Below, one piece after another: positions 39,727-47,976 of a stretch of 64,000 nt of DNA. The notes beneath the pieces are model-generated. The model was not told where the DNA came from. It ran no database searches and was given only the letters and a program-made list of their open reading frames with translations. Location: positions 1 through 64,000 of the forward strand of contig JAJPJF010000124.1 in the NCBI GenBank assembly GCA_021324415.1, in the 5' to 3' direction. Within the stretch, counting starts at the first letter, position 1. Each line of letters begins with the position of its first letter. The DNA comes from Nostocales cyanobacterium Centralia_MAG_434 (GTDB lineage Bacteria > Cyanobacteriota > Cyanobacteriia > Cyanobacteriales > Nostocaceae). The position numbers and the translations under genes were made by a program.

Positions 39727-40569
39727 TTGGATGAATTAAGGGCGGCACTCGAACTGGCAACTGAAGATGAATTGCAAGACCTGACAGCAATTCTGTTTAG
39801 TCGTAAGTTCAATCCTCTAGACTATGTTCATACACCTGAACCTATAGAAGTACAAAGTCAAAGTCGTAAAGCTTGGTTAGATTCTCTAGAAGAACGATTT
39901 CGCTTTTTAGCAGCAGATGGAATGACGGTGTTGCGAGGACGCACAAGCCAGGTCACTTATCGACAAGCTCTCATTCAAGTCTGTAAGTATCTCAAAATTC
40001 AATACTCTGCTTCTCTGACAACAGTTGATTTAGAAGCAGAAGTGTTTTTGCATCTTTTGGGTCAAGTCTGGAAAAAATTGCCGGAACAAGATAAGCAAAA
40101 GTTGAATGTGCGGATACAGCGTCAACTTGCTAATTCTGAACTTAAAGAACCATTACCACTTTCATTACAGCGTGACCCTCTAGGGCTACTTGTTAAAGGT
40201 GGTAGTGCAGTGGCTGTTACTACAATCATTCAGCCATTATTGCTTAAACAACTTGCCCGTCAATTTGCAATGCATTTTGCTACCTATCAAGTTGCCAAAG
40301 AAGCTGTTGTCCAAGGTAGTGCAGCAGTGACTACACAGTTTCAAAACTACGTAGCACTACAGGTGGCACGAGATGGTATGGCCGTGAGTGCAGCTCGTTA
40401 TGGGATAGTTCGCAGTGTATTTACCTTTGTAGGACCAGTCATGTGGGCTTGGTTTTTCGCAGATTTGGGATGGAGAGCGATCGCCACTAACTACGGTCGC
40501 ATCATACCTACCATTTTTGCTTTAGCGCAAATTCGCCTCACCCGTGCAGAATGTTGGGAGCTTGCCTAA
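39727..40569 (+). CDS. YaaW family protein
   Basis: A 280-residue protein related to YaaW/UPF0174. The N-terminus MDELRAALELATEDELQDLTAILFSRKFNPLDYV is typical. The middle has a helical region (LTTVDLEAEVFLHLLGQVWKKLPEQDKQKL) and the C-terminus has two weakly hydrophobic segments (AVAVTTIIQPLLLKQLARQ and TFVGPVMWAWFFADLGWRAIA), which may be membrane-associated. No molecular role is known. It starts with TTG at 39727, which is backed by a strong GGAGG ribosome site about 10 bp upstream; the next ATG is out of frame. The gene is alone. Confidence 0.85.
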   Translation: MDELRAALELATEDELQDLTAILFSRKFNPLDYVHTPEPIEVQSQSRKAWLDSLEERFRFLAADGMTVLRGRTSQVTYRQALIQVCKYLKIQYSASLTTVDLEAEVFLHLLGQVWKKLPEQDKQKLNVRIQRQLANSELKEPLPLSLQRDPLGLLVKGGSAVAVTTIIQPLLLKQLARQFAMHFATYQVAKEAVVQGSAAVTTQFQNYVALQVARDGMAVSAARYGIVRSVFTFVGPVMWAWFFADLGWRAIATNYGRIIPTIFALAQIRLTRAECWELA

Positions 40570-40604
40570 TCTCATAGTCATTAGTCCTTTGTCGTATGTC
40601 ATTA

Positions 40605-40695
40605 ATCAGTTTCTTAATTAAGTAGCCTGTGGAAAAGAAAAACAACTGAACAATGATAAAAGACACTCTGACAAAGGACAAAGGACAAAGGACTA
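40605..40695. repeat. Intergenic direct repeats (GACAAAGGACAAAGGAC)
   Basis: Short repeats of ACAAAGG (three units around 40674-40692), plus ATGACAAATGACAAAT and its partial complement near 40575-40605 (ATTAGTCCTTTGTC), lie between the YaaW gene and the ligase gene. They form an imperfect long-range inverted repeat of dispersed type. Confidence 0.55.
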
Positions 40696-42036
40696 ATGAC
40701 AAATGACAAATTTCCTTCTTGGCGACATTCTGATCCTCGGTTGCAATTGCCGTGGAACCTTTTCCAAGTAGGACTGCTCATCTTCCCTTTAAGTCCTTTG
40801 TTAGGGCTAGTCGGTCTAATTTCGGCAGTCGTAGTCACTTGGTTACGACGGTATAGCATCATGATCCGCCGTCCCCAAAACATAGGATTTGGTGTTTTAA
40901 GTTTGTTACTGATTCTCACTTGCTGTCTTGCCTATGACAAAACAGCAGCTTTTGTTGGCTTATTTAATTTTTTACCCTACTTTTTCGTTTTCGCCGCATA
41001 TAGCATCCTAATTCAGACCATGGCACAGTTACGTCATGTGTCTTGGATTTTAGTGACAACTTCCGTACCAGTGGTCGTCATTGGTTTAGGACAGTTATTT
41101 TGGGGTTGGGCTAGTGCAAAGCAATGGGAAAGTGTTCTTGCTGTCTTTGGTTGGGTTATCCTCCCTGGCGGAAATCCTCCAAGTCGTATGGCTTCCGTTT
41201 TTATGTACGCTAATACCTTGGCTGGTTATCTCATGATAGTTTTCGTCCTAGGGTTAGGGCTATGGATAGAAACCTATCAGCAGTTCAGAAGAAATATCAA
41301 AAGCTCCCCTCTATCTGTTCATTTTCCCTTCTTATTCGTGACCATAGCGGTGATTGCTGATTTTGCAGCATTGATTTTGACTGACTCTCGTAATGCTTGG
41401 GCGATCGCAGTTTTTGCTTGTTTGGTCTATGCAATTTATCAAGGCTGGCGGATTTTGATTGCTGGTGTTGCTGGTGTTACGGCTAGCACACTTTTGGCTG
41501 CTTTCGCCCCTTTACCAGTTGCTCAATTGTTTCGCAAGGTCGTTCCTGTTTTCTTTTGGGCACGGCTCAATGACCAACTTTTTCCTCACAGGGCAGCAGC
41601 CTCACTCCGCACAAATCAGTGGGAATTTGCTTGGTCTTTGACTCAGCAGCATCCTTGGACTGGTTGGGGGCTACGCAATTTTACTCCCCTCTATTTAGCA
41701 AAAACACATGAGTGGTTAGGTCATCCTCATAACTTATTTTTGATGCTATTTTCTGAGACTGGAGTTCCAGCAACTCTTTTATTTTGTGGCTTAGCTGGTT
41801 GGGTGTTTATGACAGGTGTCAAACTACTGCAAAAGCCCAAATTGATAGATATAGAAAACAGATTGATATTTTTCAGTTATCTTGTAGTTTTTGTCTGTTT
41901 GGTGTTATTTAACACAGTAGACGTGAGCCTATATGATTTGCGATTAAATTCGCTTTCATGGATAACGTTATCTGCTATCTCTGGAGTCGCGTATTCCTAC
42001 AATTATAGTTTTCGGACTGCAGGTAATCACCAATAG
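40696..42036 (+). CDS. O-antigen ligase-like (Wzy_C) membrane protein
   Basis: An integral membrane protein of 446 residues with about ten or eleven helices. The Wzy_C region is in the second half: IADFAALILTDSRNAWAIAVFACLVYAI, then a large periplasmic loop with RTNQWEFAWSLTQQHPWTGWGLRNFTPLYLAKTHEWLGHPHNLFLMLFSETGVPATLL. The GHPHNLFL motif with an essential-type His and the Arg in SRNAW are the usual marks of O-antigen ligases and related polymerases. IctB-type proteins of cyanobacteria are close relatives, so the substrate could be a surface glycan. A terminator follows about 220 bp later, before the glycosyltransferase genes. Confidence 0.88.
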   Translation: MTNDKFPSWRHSDPRLQLPWNLFQVGLLIFPLSPLLGLVGLISAVVVTWLRRYSIMIRRPQNIGFGVLSLLLILTCCLAYDKTAAFVGLFNFLPYFFVFAAYSILIQTMAQLRHVSWILVTTSVPVVVIGLGQLFWGWASAKQWESVLAVFGWVILPGGNPPSRMASVFMYANTLAGYLMIVFVLGLGLWIETYQQFRRNIKSSPLSVHFPFLFVTIAVIADFAALILTDSRNAWAIAVFACLVYAIYQGWRILIAGVAGVTASTLLAAFAPLPVAQLFRKVVPVFFWARLNDQLFPHRAAASLRTNQWEFAWSLTQQHPWTGWGLRNFTPLYLAKTHEWLGHPHNLFLMLFSETGVPATLLFCGLAGWVFMTGVKLLQKPKLIDIENRLIFFSYLVVFVCLVLFNTVDVSLYDLRLNSLSWITLSAISGVAYSYNYSFRTAGNHQ

Positions 42037-42336
42037 ATATTTGACTCATTTTCATAGTAATTACCCAAACTAAGAATAACTCCCAGAAATTTTCAGTGTA
42101 TACACTGCGGTAGCTATGATTTGCTGTTAATAAAATTACTATATTCACTTTTTTGAGCGTAAGTGGGTTCCACTCTACATCTACAAAGGTGAATATTTAC
42201 TGTTGCTGATTGTTGGGAAGGTGTGGGAACTCTCCTTATTGAGTAGTTTCCTACATGACGGGCATCTCTTTATAGATGCCCTTTTTTAAAATTTTGAGAT
42301 TAAGTGATATCACTGTAGTCAATTACTCTATTGTGA
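42037..42336. other. Spacer between ligase and glycosyltransferase genes, with terminator
   Basis: A 300-bp AT-rich gap. The terminator at 42260-42287 is its only clear feature. Promoter elements of the next gene probably lie in the last 50 bp. Confidence 0.45.
42260..42287 (+). terminator. Rho-independent terminator
   Basis: GGGCATCT (42260-42267) pairs with AGATGCCC (42274-42281) around a six-base loop, followed by six T. This is the cleanest plus-strand intrinsic terminator in the window. It separates the ligase gene from the glycosyltransferase pair. Confidence 0.88.
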
Positions 42337-43266
42337 ATGTATACAAATCACCAAAATTTTTCTTTCTGTACCTTAGCATTGGGTACCAGATATCGTTCTC
42401 ATGCTTGTCTACTAGCTCAAGATATTGCTAAACATTCACCAGGCATATCTTTGATAATCTTAACAGATGAACCACAGGATTTTATTGATTATCCTCATGT
42501 CTTAGCATTTAAACATCGACAACAGAGCATTGGTTGTTATCACGATAAAAGATTTGTCATTGCTAAGGCATTATCCCTATTTAATACTTGCATGTTTGTT
42601 GATGCAGATATTAGAATATTGGCTCCGTTCTCAGCAGATATAAAATGGCTTCCTGGCATAACAGCTAGAAGTTGTTCTAGTATTGCCAAGCATAATGAGA
42701 TATATATTAATTCTGTCGATACATTGTACAAAAGAAAGAGAATAAGAGAGTTAGAGGTTTTAGGCGAGATTTCACAAAAACTCAATTTGGCTTTAGAAGG
42801 CCCTAGTGTCCAATTTGTTATGGAAATGCTATTTGTAGTGACAAAGCAAGATGGACGTGAAATTGAATTTATTAAACATTGGGAAACCATTGCGCATTAC
42901 TGTGAGTTGAACGGTTTTTATGGTGCAGAAGGTTATGCGATGGGATTAGCTGCTGCTAAGGCAGAGTTGACTGTTCGATGGGATGAAATGACTAGTTTTG
43001 TCTACTTTAAGGATTGGGTAGAAAAACAGAAAATTAAAAAAGGACAAGCAACCATAGAGAAAACGTTGATATATTTTCGACAGCATGAAGCAATTGAGTA
43101 CCGTCGATATTCAATTTTGGAAAAAATCAACTGTAAAATCAATCAAATTATAGGTTTTTACTGCCGCTACTTCTATTTAAAAATTCAAACACTTAAAAAT
43201 TTTAAATTTTATTATAAAGACTACAGTCTTATTAAAATTTTATTTAAAAAAAATCATGCATTATAA
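42337..43266 (+). CDS. Glycosyltransferase-like protein with DxD motif
   Basis: A 309-residue protein that looks like a GT-A fold transferase. The N-terminal strand is FCTLALGTRYRSHACLLAQDIAKHSPGISLIILTDEP, followed by YHDKRFVIAKALSLFNTCMFVDADIRILAP, with the DAD metal/nucleotide motif at the end of a hydrophobic strand. The C-terminal third is Lys/Ile/Tyr-rich and basic (INCKINQIIGFYCRYFYLKIQ), perhaps membrane-peripheral. No signal peptide. It overlaps the next glycosyltransferase by 11 bp, so both are likely from one transcript. It is AT-rich compared with its neighbours. Donor and acceptor are unknown. Confidence 0.72.
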   Translation: MYTNHQNFSFCTLALGTRYRSHACLLAQDIAKHSPGISLIILTDEPQDFIDYPHVLAFKHRQQSIGCYHDKRFVIAKALSLFNTCMFVDADIRILAPFSADIKWLPGITARSCSSIAKHNEIYINSVDTLYKRKRIRELEVLGEISQKLNLALEGPSVQFVMEMLFVVTKQDGREIEFIKHWETIAHYCELNGFYGAEGYAMGLAAAKAELTVRWDEMTSFVYFKDWVEKQKIKKGQATIEKTLIYFRQHEAIEYRRYSILEKINCKINQIIGFYCRYFYLKIQTLKNFKFYYKDYSLIKILFKKNHAL

Positions 43267-44383
43267 AGTATTTCTTATATGCACAGGTCTCGGTCACATC
43301 ATGCGTGGGTATGAGTCTTTTACCGAGCAAGCATTTCGTGTTCTCTCTCAACAACCTTCTTTAGATATAACTCTTTTCAAAGGTGGAGGAAAGTTAGGAG
43401 AAAAAGAGATTCCTTTATGGAATTTTCCTCGTAATACAAGAATAGCTTGTAGACTAGCTAAGTACACTAAGAGTAGTGCCTACTTAATTGAACAAATATC
43501 ATTTTTTTTCAGCCTTCTACCATATATACAAAGAGAACGGCCAGATGTAATTTATTTTAGTGATAACGACATTGGCAATCTACTTGCGCACTGGCGACGC
43601 GTCACTAATCAAAACTATAAATTACTCTTTTGTAATGCGGGTCCACTCCGACCAGAGGCTCCCATTTTTGCTAACTGTGACCACATACAACAAGTCGCAC
43701 CAATCCATTTTCAGAATGCTTTAAACGCAGGGATACCTGCTCACAAGCAGAGTTTAGTAACTGCTGGATCTGACATACCTTCTAAATTACAGATTCTGCC
43801 CTCAGATGAACGAGAGATTTTGAGAAATAAACTAGGCTTACCTGAGAAAAAAACTCTGATTCTTTCAGTAGGAAATATCAGTAGAAGCCATAAGCGTATG
43901 AATTATTTAATTCAAGAAGTCGCCAGTTTACCAGAACCACGACCTTATCTTTTGCTAGTGGGTCAACAGGATGGGAATTCACCTGAAATTATCAAACTTG
44001 GTAACAGCTTATTGGGCTCTGAAAATTTTCATGCCAGAACAGTATTGTCTCATGAGGTTGCAGACTACTACAAAGTTGCAGATATTTTTGTGTTAGCATC
44101 CCTCAGCGAAGGGTTAGCAAGGGTGTTTTTAGAGTCAATGTCTCATGGCTTACCCTGCTTGGTTCATGATTATTCTGTTACCCGTTTTACTTTTGGAAAT
44201 GAAGGATATTTTGGTGACTTCACAAAATCAGGAAGTTTGGCAGAATTGATTTGCAAAGTAGTGGCAGAAGAGGGGGATAAATCTAAATATTATCAGCGTC
44301 ATCGCTTCATATATGAACATTTTAGCTGGGAGCGATTATGTCCTAGCTATGTGGAGATGATTCATCAGGTAGCTAAAAATTGA
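43256..44383 (+). CDS. Family 4 glycosyltransferase
   Basis: A GT-B fold transferase of 375 residues. The N-terminal domain has CTGLGHIMRGYESFTEQAFRVL. The C-terminal donor-binding domain has LGLPEKKTLILSVGNISRSHKRMNYLIQEVASL and the E-x7-E-type region VADIFVLASLSEGLARVFLESMSHGLPCLVHDYS, which marks GT4 enzymes. It overlaps the preceding gene by 11 bp, which implies translational coupling. With the O-antigen ligase-like gene just before, it may build a surface polysaccharide or glycolipid. Confidence 0.88.
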   Translation: MHYKVFLICTGLGHIMRGYESFTEQAFRVLSQQPSLDITLFKGGGKLGEKEIPLWNFPRNTRIACRLAKYTKSSAYLIEQISFFFSLLPYIQRERPDVIYFSDNDIGNLLAHWRRVTNQNYKLLFCNAGPLRPEAPIFANCDHIQQVAPIHFQNALNAGIPAHKQSLVTAGSDIPSKLQILPSDEREILRNKLGLPEKKTLILSVGNISRSHKRMNYLIQEVASLPEPRPYLLLVGQQDGNSPEIIKLGNSLLGSENFHARTVLSHEVADYYKVADIFVLASLSEGLARVFLESMSHGLPCLVHDYSVTRFTFGNEGYFGDFTKSGSLAELICKVVAEEGDKSKYYQRHRFIYEHFSWERLCPSYVEMIHQVAKN

Positions 44384-44474
44384 TGGTAAAATATGTTCAT
44401 TGAGATGCTGAGCAAAGTAATTAAAATCTCAGGATAATCAATAAATATCTATTAACATAAAGTTGCCAACTCTT

Positions 44475-44996
44475 ATGCTCACAACATCTGACTTTCTTCA
44501 ATACACCCAGTGGATGGGTATTGCGACTTTAGTTTTTGCTGCCCTAACACTCTTAAGTTTTATTTTTAAATGGGGCATTCGTTTTCGGTTGGTAGGGACA
44601 ACTGGTTTTATGTTGGTGTTAACGGGTGGTCTGTTTGCGCTCTCTTTAGCACCCCTATCTCGCACTGTCATTCCTGGAGCAGTACGGTATCACCTGGTTT
44701 ATGACAATGGGGGAACACAAGCGGTTATTATTCCCTCAACCCCAATTTCCCCTTCACAATTAGAAGCAACTTTACGTCAAGCAGCTAGTGATCTATATTC
44801 CTATGGTCGTCTTGGTAGTCGGGAAGAGAACAATTTAACTATTCGAGCACGTACAGTTATCCATCCAGAACCAGGAGTTTCTGTACCGCTTTACCTGGGT
44901 CAACTCAAGCGATCGCTCGCTAATCGCGAAGATCCACAAATGGTGAGCGAGATTTATGAAGAGCGATTTGCCCTACTGCCACAGTCGAAGGGATGA
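44475..44996 (+). CDS. ycf51: Ycf51 family membrane protein
   Basis: A conserved protein of cyanobacteria and some plastids (Ycf51/DUF2518), 173 residues. Two or three membrane helices are at the N-terminus (WMGIATLVFAALTLLSFIFKW; LVGTTGFMLVLTGGLFALSLAPL), followed by a soluble domain (VIPGAVRYHLVYDNGGTQAVIIPSTPISPSQLEATLRQAASDLYSYGRLG and PLYLGQLKRSLA). Function is unknown; the restriction to oxygenic phototrophs suggests a thylakoid role (inference). The frame opens at a TTG at 44463, but the ATG at 44475 is preferred. A 9-bp repeat array begins 12 bp after the stop. Confidence 0.9.
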   Translation: MLTTSDFLQYTQWMGIATLVFAALTLLSFIFKWGIRFRLVGTTGFMLVLTGGLFALSLAPLSRTVIPGAVRYHLVYDNGGTQAVIIPSTPISPSQLEATLRQAASDLYSYGRLGSREENNLTIRARTVIHPEPGVSVPLYLGQLKRSLANREDPQMVSEIYEERFALLPQSKG

Positions 44997-45008
44997 CAGA
45001 TTTAATGT

Positions 45009-45062
45009 GAGGACAAGGAGGACAGGGAGGACAGGGAGGACAAGGGGGACAAGGAGGACAAG
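45009..45062 (+). repeat. 9-bp tandem repeat array (GAGGACAAG x6)
   Basis: Six units of GAGGACAAG/GAGGACAGG/GGGGACAAG start 12 bp after the ycf51 stop, followed by three GGAAG pentamers and by CTATGTCCTATGCCCTATGCC. The sense relative to the upstream gene is the same as in the other arrays. The rest of this 349-bp gap (to 45345) is AT-rich and probably contains the promoter of the next gene. Confidence 0.9.
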
Positions 45063-45345
45063 GGAAGGGAAGGGAAGGAGACAGACTCTTTATCCTATGT
45101 CCTATGCCCTATGCCTCTATTTGCTGTATTAAATTGCTCACTAAACCCGCATAAGTCCTGCTCGAAAAAATTTTCGTGTAGAGTGATACAGTATTTATTA
45201 ATTTTTGTTAGGATAGAAAACCACAACAATTATTTTAGAAAAATTTAAAAGTTAAAGAGCCTTTCAGTGTGGAATGTAACAGATTGCACATTATATTAAC
45301 GAGCCTTCTAAATACTTTGGAAGAGCCATTTGTAATTTTATTTCT

Positions 45346-46524
45346 ATGACTAATCAATCAGTAGAAGTGTTGTCTACCCAAACTCCTAGCCTATTATCCG
45401 CGCTGACGGTAGCTCCAGCAAAAGTCATCCGTGGTTCCCAAATATTGACAGAGGCATCACAAGCAGTTGCCAGTTTAGGCAATCGTCCTTTGATAGTGGG
45501 AGGAAAGACTCTTGGTGTGAGCCAGAAGAGTCTGCAAGCAGTTTTAGCGAAAAGACAATTAGATTTTACCCAAGCTTCCTATGCTCCTGATTGTAGTGAA
45601 GCAAGTTTAGCAGCGTTACGTGAGGTGGCAACGGAACATAAAGCTGATGTCGTTGTTGGTATAGGTGGTGGTAAAGCACTAGATACAGCTAAATTAGTTG
45701 CACAGCAGTTGCAGCTGCCAGTCGTGACTATTCCTACTTCAGCAGCTACCTGTGCTGCTTGGACTGCTCTATCGAATGTTTATTCTGATCAAGGAGCATT
45801 TCGCTACGATGTGGCCCTTCCCCGTTGTCCCGATTTACTTATACTGGACTATGATCTCATTCAAACTGCGCCACAACGTACACTTGTTGCTGGAATTGGA
45901 GATGCGATCGCCAAGTGGTATGAAGCATCAGTCAGCAGCGGACACTCAGAACAAACCTTAATTATTGCCGCAGTGCAACAAGCGCGAGTTTTGCGAGATA
46001 TTTTGTTTCAAAAATCTGCTGCGGCTTTGCAAGCACCTGGTAGCGAGGTTTGGCGAGAAGTCGTAGATGCCAATATTTTACTTGCTGGTGTTATTGGAGG
46101 ATTAGGCGGAGCACAGTGTCGCACTGTGGCTGCCCATGCAGTGCATAATGGGTTAACACAAATTTCTTCTGGTGCCAGTATTCATGGTGAAAAAGTCGCC
46201 TATGGAATCTTGGTGCAATTGCGTTTAGAAGAAATGATCCTAGGCAATCAGCTGGCAACTGCTGCACGGCGACAGTTGTTAAAGTTTTATGCAGAGATTG
46301 GATTACCAAAAAGTTTAGGTGATTTGGGATTGGGCAATATCACGCTCAATCAATTACAACAAGCTGCTGAAGTGACCTTGGCTCCTCACTCTGACATCCA
46401 CAGGTTACCGTTTAAAGTGGCGTTAGAACAGCTCATGGCAGCAATGGTGTCCACTAGTGCACCAATAGAAGGGAATCACGCCCAATCAAGCTTAACATCA
46501 GTTATTAAGGAGAAGGGAGAATAA
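45346..46524 (+). CDS. Iron-containing alcohol/glycerol dehydrogenase family protein
   Basis: A 392-residue metal- and NAD(P)-dependent dehydrogenase of the GldA-like family. Evidence is the dinucleotide motif VVVGIGGGKALDTAKLVAQQL, then VVTIPTSAATCAAWTALSNVY, and the metal ligands Asp in GIGDAIAKWYEA and His in TVAAHAVHNGL and SIHGEKVAYG. The set is complete, so it should be active. The aminotransferase gene starts 7 bp after its stop, so the two form an operon. An alcohol or sugar oxidised to a keto compound and then aminated would fit the pair, but the substrate is unknown. Confidence 0.88.
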   Translation: MTNQSVEVLSTQTPSLLSALTVAPAKVIRGSQILTEASQAVASLGNRPLIVGGKTLGVSQKSLQAVLAKRQLDFTQASYAPDCSEASLAALREVATEHKADVVVGIGGGKALDTAKLVAQQLQLPVVTIPTSAATCAAWTALSNVYSDQGAFRYDVALPRCPDLLILDYDLIQTAPQRTLVAGIGDAIAKWYEASVSSGHSEQTLIIAAVQQARVLRDILFQKSAAALQAPGSEVWREVVDANILLAGVIGGLGGAQCRTVAAHAVHNGLTQISSGASIHGEKVAYGILVQLRLEEMILGNQLATAARRQLLKFYAEIGLPKSLGDLGLGNITLNQLQQAAEVTLAPHSDIHRLPFKVALEQLMAAMVSTSAPIEGNHAQSSLTSVIKEKGE

Positions 46525-46531
46525 GTTTTTA

Positions 46532-47728
46532 ATGACATTAAATTGGATCGCCCCATCTGAACGCATACAGAAACTACCACCCTATGTCTTCGCCCGGCTA
46601 GATGAACTTAAGGCTAAAGCACGGGAACAGGGGCTGGATTTAATCGATTTAGGAATGGGAAATCCTGATGGTGCCACACCACAACCAGTGGTAGAAGCGG
46701 CAATCAAAGCTTTGCAAAACCCAGCAAATCATGGCTATCCTCCTTTTGAAGGTACGGCGAGTTTTCGGCGTGCCATCACTAACTGGTATCATCGTCGTTA
46801 TGGAGTGAATTTAGATCCAGATAGCGAAGCTCTGCCTCTACTTGGTTCTAAAGAAGGGTTGGCTCATTTAGCGATCGCCTATATTAATCCTGGTGACCTA
46901 GTTTTGGTTCCTTCTCCTGCTTATCCCGCTCATTTTCGAGGTCCGGTCATTGCTGGGGGTAAGGTTCACCCTCTCATATTGACGGCTGAAAATGACTGGT
47001 TAATTGATTTGGCTGCAATTCCTGACGCGGTTGCAGAACAAGCAAAGATACTTTATTTCAATTATCCTAGCAATCCTACGGCTGCAACTGCGCCTCGTGA
47101 ATTTTTTACAGAAATTGTTGCCTTTGCTCGTAAATACGAAATCTTACTTGTTCATGATCTGTGTTACGCCGAATTAGCTTTTGATGGCTATCAACCAACT
47201 AGCTTGTTAGAAATTGATGGTGCAAAGGATATTGGTGTGGAATTTCACACTATGTCTAAAACATATAACATGGCAGGTTGGCGAGTCGGTTTTGTTGTAG
47301 GTAATCGTCACATTATTCAAGGTTTACGAACACTCAAAACCAATTTAGATTATGGTATTTTTGCAGCTTTACAAACAGCAGCAGAAACAGCCTTGCAACT
47401 ACCTGATGAGTATTTACAAGAAGTACAGCAGCGTTACCGTACCCGTCGGGATTTTCTGATTCAGGGACTTGAACAATTAGGTTGGCAGTTGAACAAAACT
47501 AAGGCAACGATGTATCTTTGGGTTCCTTGTCCTCATGGGGTTAGTTCCACAGATTTTGCTCTCAATGTCTTACAAAAAACTGGAGTAGTGGTCACTCCTG
47601 GAAATGCCTTTGGTATTGGAGGTGAGGGATATGTACGGATCAGCTTGATTGCTGAGTGCGATCGCTTAGGTGAAGCTTTGCACAGATTTAAACAAGCTGG
47701 TATTCACTACAGTGCTCCCATAAAGTAG
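46532..47728 (+). CDS. Class I/II PLP aminotransferase (LL-DAP/alanine aminotransferase-like)
   Basis: A fold type I aminotransferase of 398 residues. The blocks are IDLGMGNPDGATPQPVVEAA, NHGYPPFEGTASFRRAIT, LLGSKEGLAHLAIAYINPGDLVLVPSPAYPAH, ILYFNYPSNPTAATA and the PLP-Lys region FHTMSKTYNMAGWRVGFVVGN. The closest recognisable group is that of AlaC and LL-diaminopimelate aminotransferase-like enzymes. It might work on diaminopimelate, alanine or another keto acid; the sequence does not decide. It follows the dehydrogenase gene by 7 bp. Confidence 0.9.
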   Translation: MTLNWIAPSERIQKLPPYVFARLDELKAKAREQGLDLIDLGMGNPDGATPQPVVEAAIKALQNPANHGYPPFEGTASFRRAITNWYHRRYGVNLDPDSEALPLLGSKEGLAHLAIAYINPGDLVLVPSPAYPAHFRGPVIAGGKVHPLILTAENDWLIDLAAIPDAVAEQAKILYFNYPSNPTAATAPREFFTEIVAFARKYEILLVHDLCYAELAFDGYQPTSLLEIDGAKDIGVEFHTMSKTYNMAGWRVGFVVGNRHIIQGLRTLKTNLDYGIFAALQTAAETALQLPDEYLQEVQQRYRTRRDFLIQGLEQLGWQLNKTKATMYLWVPCPHGVSSTDFALNVLQKTGVVVTPGNAFGIGGEGYVRISLIAECDRLGEALHRFKQAGIHYSAPIK

Positions 47729-47770
47729 TGCGTTCGCGAAGCGTGTGCTTTGCACTCACGTCTCCCTCAC
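47729..47770. repeat. Palindromic GCGTTCGCGAAGCG-type dispersed repeat
   Basis: TGCGTTCGCGAAGCGTGTGC followed by TTTGCACTCACGTCTCC begins at the aminotransferase stop. It contains the palindromes TTCGCGAA and GTGC...GCAC, and may fold as a double hairpin and terminate transcription. It resembles highly iterated palindromes of filamentous cyanobacteria. Confidence 0.6.
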
Positions 47771-47976
47771 GTGATATATTCAGCGAGTAAGATGCTCGCA
47801 CTACAAAAATAAATCTGCCAAAACGGGACATATATTAATATAACTTTGTTTGCTGTACTCTAATTGCTGTTCATAACAGATCATTTTTCCTTCTAAAGTA
47901 AGAGGTCGATGAGAAGAATATTCAGCTAATATAATCTCACTAAGATTGAATTGTTACAAACTACGCTCGATTGATA

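Noticed and set aside
42337-44383. Glycosyltransferase pair as a recent genomic island
   Set aside because: The genes are AT-rich and overlap, but there is no integrase, tRNA or repeat at the borders, so transfer is not supported beyond composition.
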